Assembly (NCBI RefSeq): GCF_048128805.1
Contig: NC_136004.1
Coordinates: forward strand, 18,908,185-18,972,184
Origin: Centroberyx gerrardi
Lineage: Eukaryota > Chordata > Actinopteri > Beryciformes > Berycidae
DNA: 64,000 nt
Reading direction: 5' to 3'
Each line of letters starts with the position of its first letter. Position 1 is the stretch's first letter. The translations under genes were made by a program, and so were the position numbers. The notes under the pieces are model-generated. The model saw nothing but the letters and a program-made list of their open reading frames with translations, was not told where the DNA came from and did no database searches. This document shows, piece by piece, positions 63,440 to 64,000 of this stretch.

Positions 63440-64000
63440 CTGGGGGTCTGCACAAAGGAAACATTCATTTATCCAACAATTCCATCATCAATCTGTCACT
63501 CTACCAGATATCAACTTTACGGGGGAAATGTTTACAGTTTGGTTTACAGGGATTCACTGGGTTGTAGCTGGAAAACATGCTTGTTTACTTAAAGAGGAAG
63601 CTCTAAAGACAGTTTGGTCTGCATTAATGAATATTCACTACCTTCTCCCTTAGAAATAAGAGAGGAGAGTTTGACCCACTCCCTAATCTAATATCTGTCA
63701 TGTCCCCTCTCTGACCACTAGGCCACCCTGCTGTGTAGTGTACAAGGTCACTGTGATAAAGCCCATGATGATATCTTGAAAATCAGCATGCATTTTCAGG
63801 TCTGAAACTAATGGTGTCACAATACTAAAACAGCCATCTGGATGTAATAGTTCAGACCACCATTCTTGTCCTTAAAATCAATCCTCCATTCATTGTCAGT
63901 GGAGCAGCTCCAGGCTGTGCATTGGTGTAACTTCACAGAAAGGAATTTACTATGGAACATAAAAAGCAGGAAAAAGGAGGAAAATAACCCATTAGAAACT
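63440..64000 (-). other. pi4ka: pi4ka intron, incomplete at the window edge
   Basis: No exon is seen in any minus-strand frame to the end of the window. A possible tRNA-derived SINE fragment lies at 63,700-63,732. Confidence 0.6.
63700..63732 (-). mobile_element. Possible tRNA-derived SINE 5' fragment
   Basis: On the minus strand GGGTGGCCTAGTGGTCAGAG carries an A-box-like TGGCCTAGTGG, typical of fish tRNA-derived SINE heads. No B box follows, so only a fragment remains. Confidence 0.35.

Overview
This is vertebrate nuclear DNA, most likely from a ray-finned (probably teleost) fish. It holds interrupted genes with GT-AG introns, long microsatellites of (CA), (GA) and (TAA) type, small DNA-transposon remnants, and proteins of vertebrate-restricted families. 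No operon, CRISPR array or prokaryotic signal is present. Fish origin is inferred from the compact pi4ka introns (88 to about 1,220 nt), the style of the repeats and the protein sequences; it was not established by a search.

Layout. (1) 1-4.2 kb is AT-rich non-coding DNA. (2) 4,287-5,153 (+) is a single-exon class A GPCR of 288 codons. (3) 6-8.5 kb is non-coding: a 343-bp MITE with clear terminal inverted repeats, then a CpG-containing, promoter-like stretch (about 8.05-8.51 kb) that could be the 5' end of hic2. (4) 8.5-17.9 kb has no coding sequence and is probably the hic2 first intron or upstream region. (5) 17,965-19,731 (+) is hic2, with a BTB/POZ domain, a CtBP-binding GLDLSKK motif and five C2H2 fingers. 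It is followed by a possible 6-kb 3' UTR ending at a poly(A) signal at 25,728, with a G-run array, a (TAC)n tract and three let-7 seed matches. (6) 25.8-54.9 kb has no recognisable gene. It carries many microsatellites, a 646-bp transposon-like element with long inverted repeats, one unrecognised 109-codon ORF and a 200-N assembly gap. (7) 56,012-63,439 (-) is the 3' part of pi4ka, the type III alpha phosphatidylinositol 4-kinase. I resolved 18 exons that join without a frame break into the last 684 residues, including most of the helical domain visible here and the whole kinase domain. The 5' part lies beyond the window.

The genes do not form a pathway. hic2 encodes a nuclear repressor, pi4ka makes PI4P at the plasma membrane, and the GPCR is an orphan. 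hic2 and pi4ka point toward each other across about 29 kb; both genes also lie in human 22q11.2, so this looks like conserved synteny. I found no undescribed multi-gene system. The most noteworthy points are the (TG)n tracts at both ends of the intron before the pi4ka DFG exon, the let-7 seed matches after hic2, and a GPCR lacking the usual extracellular disulfide.
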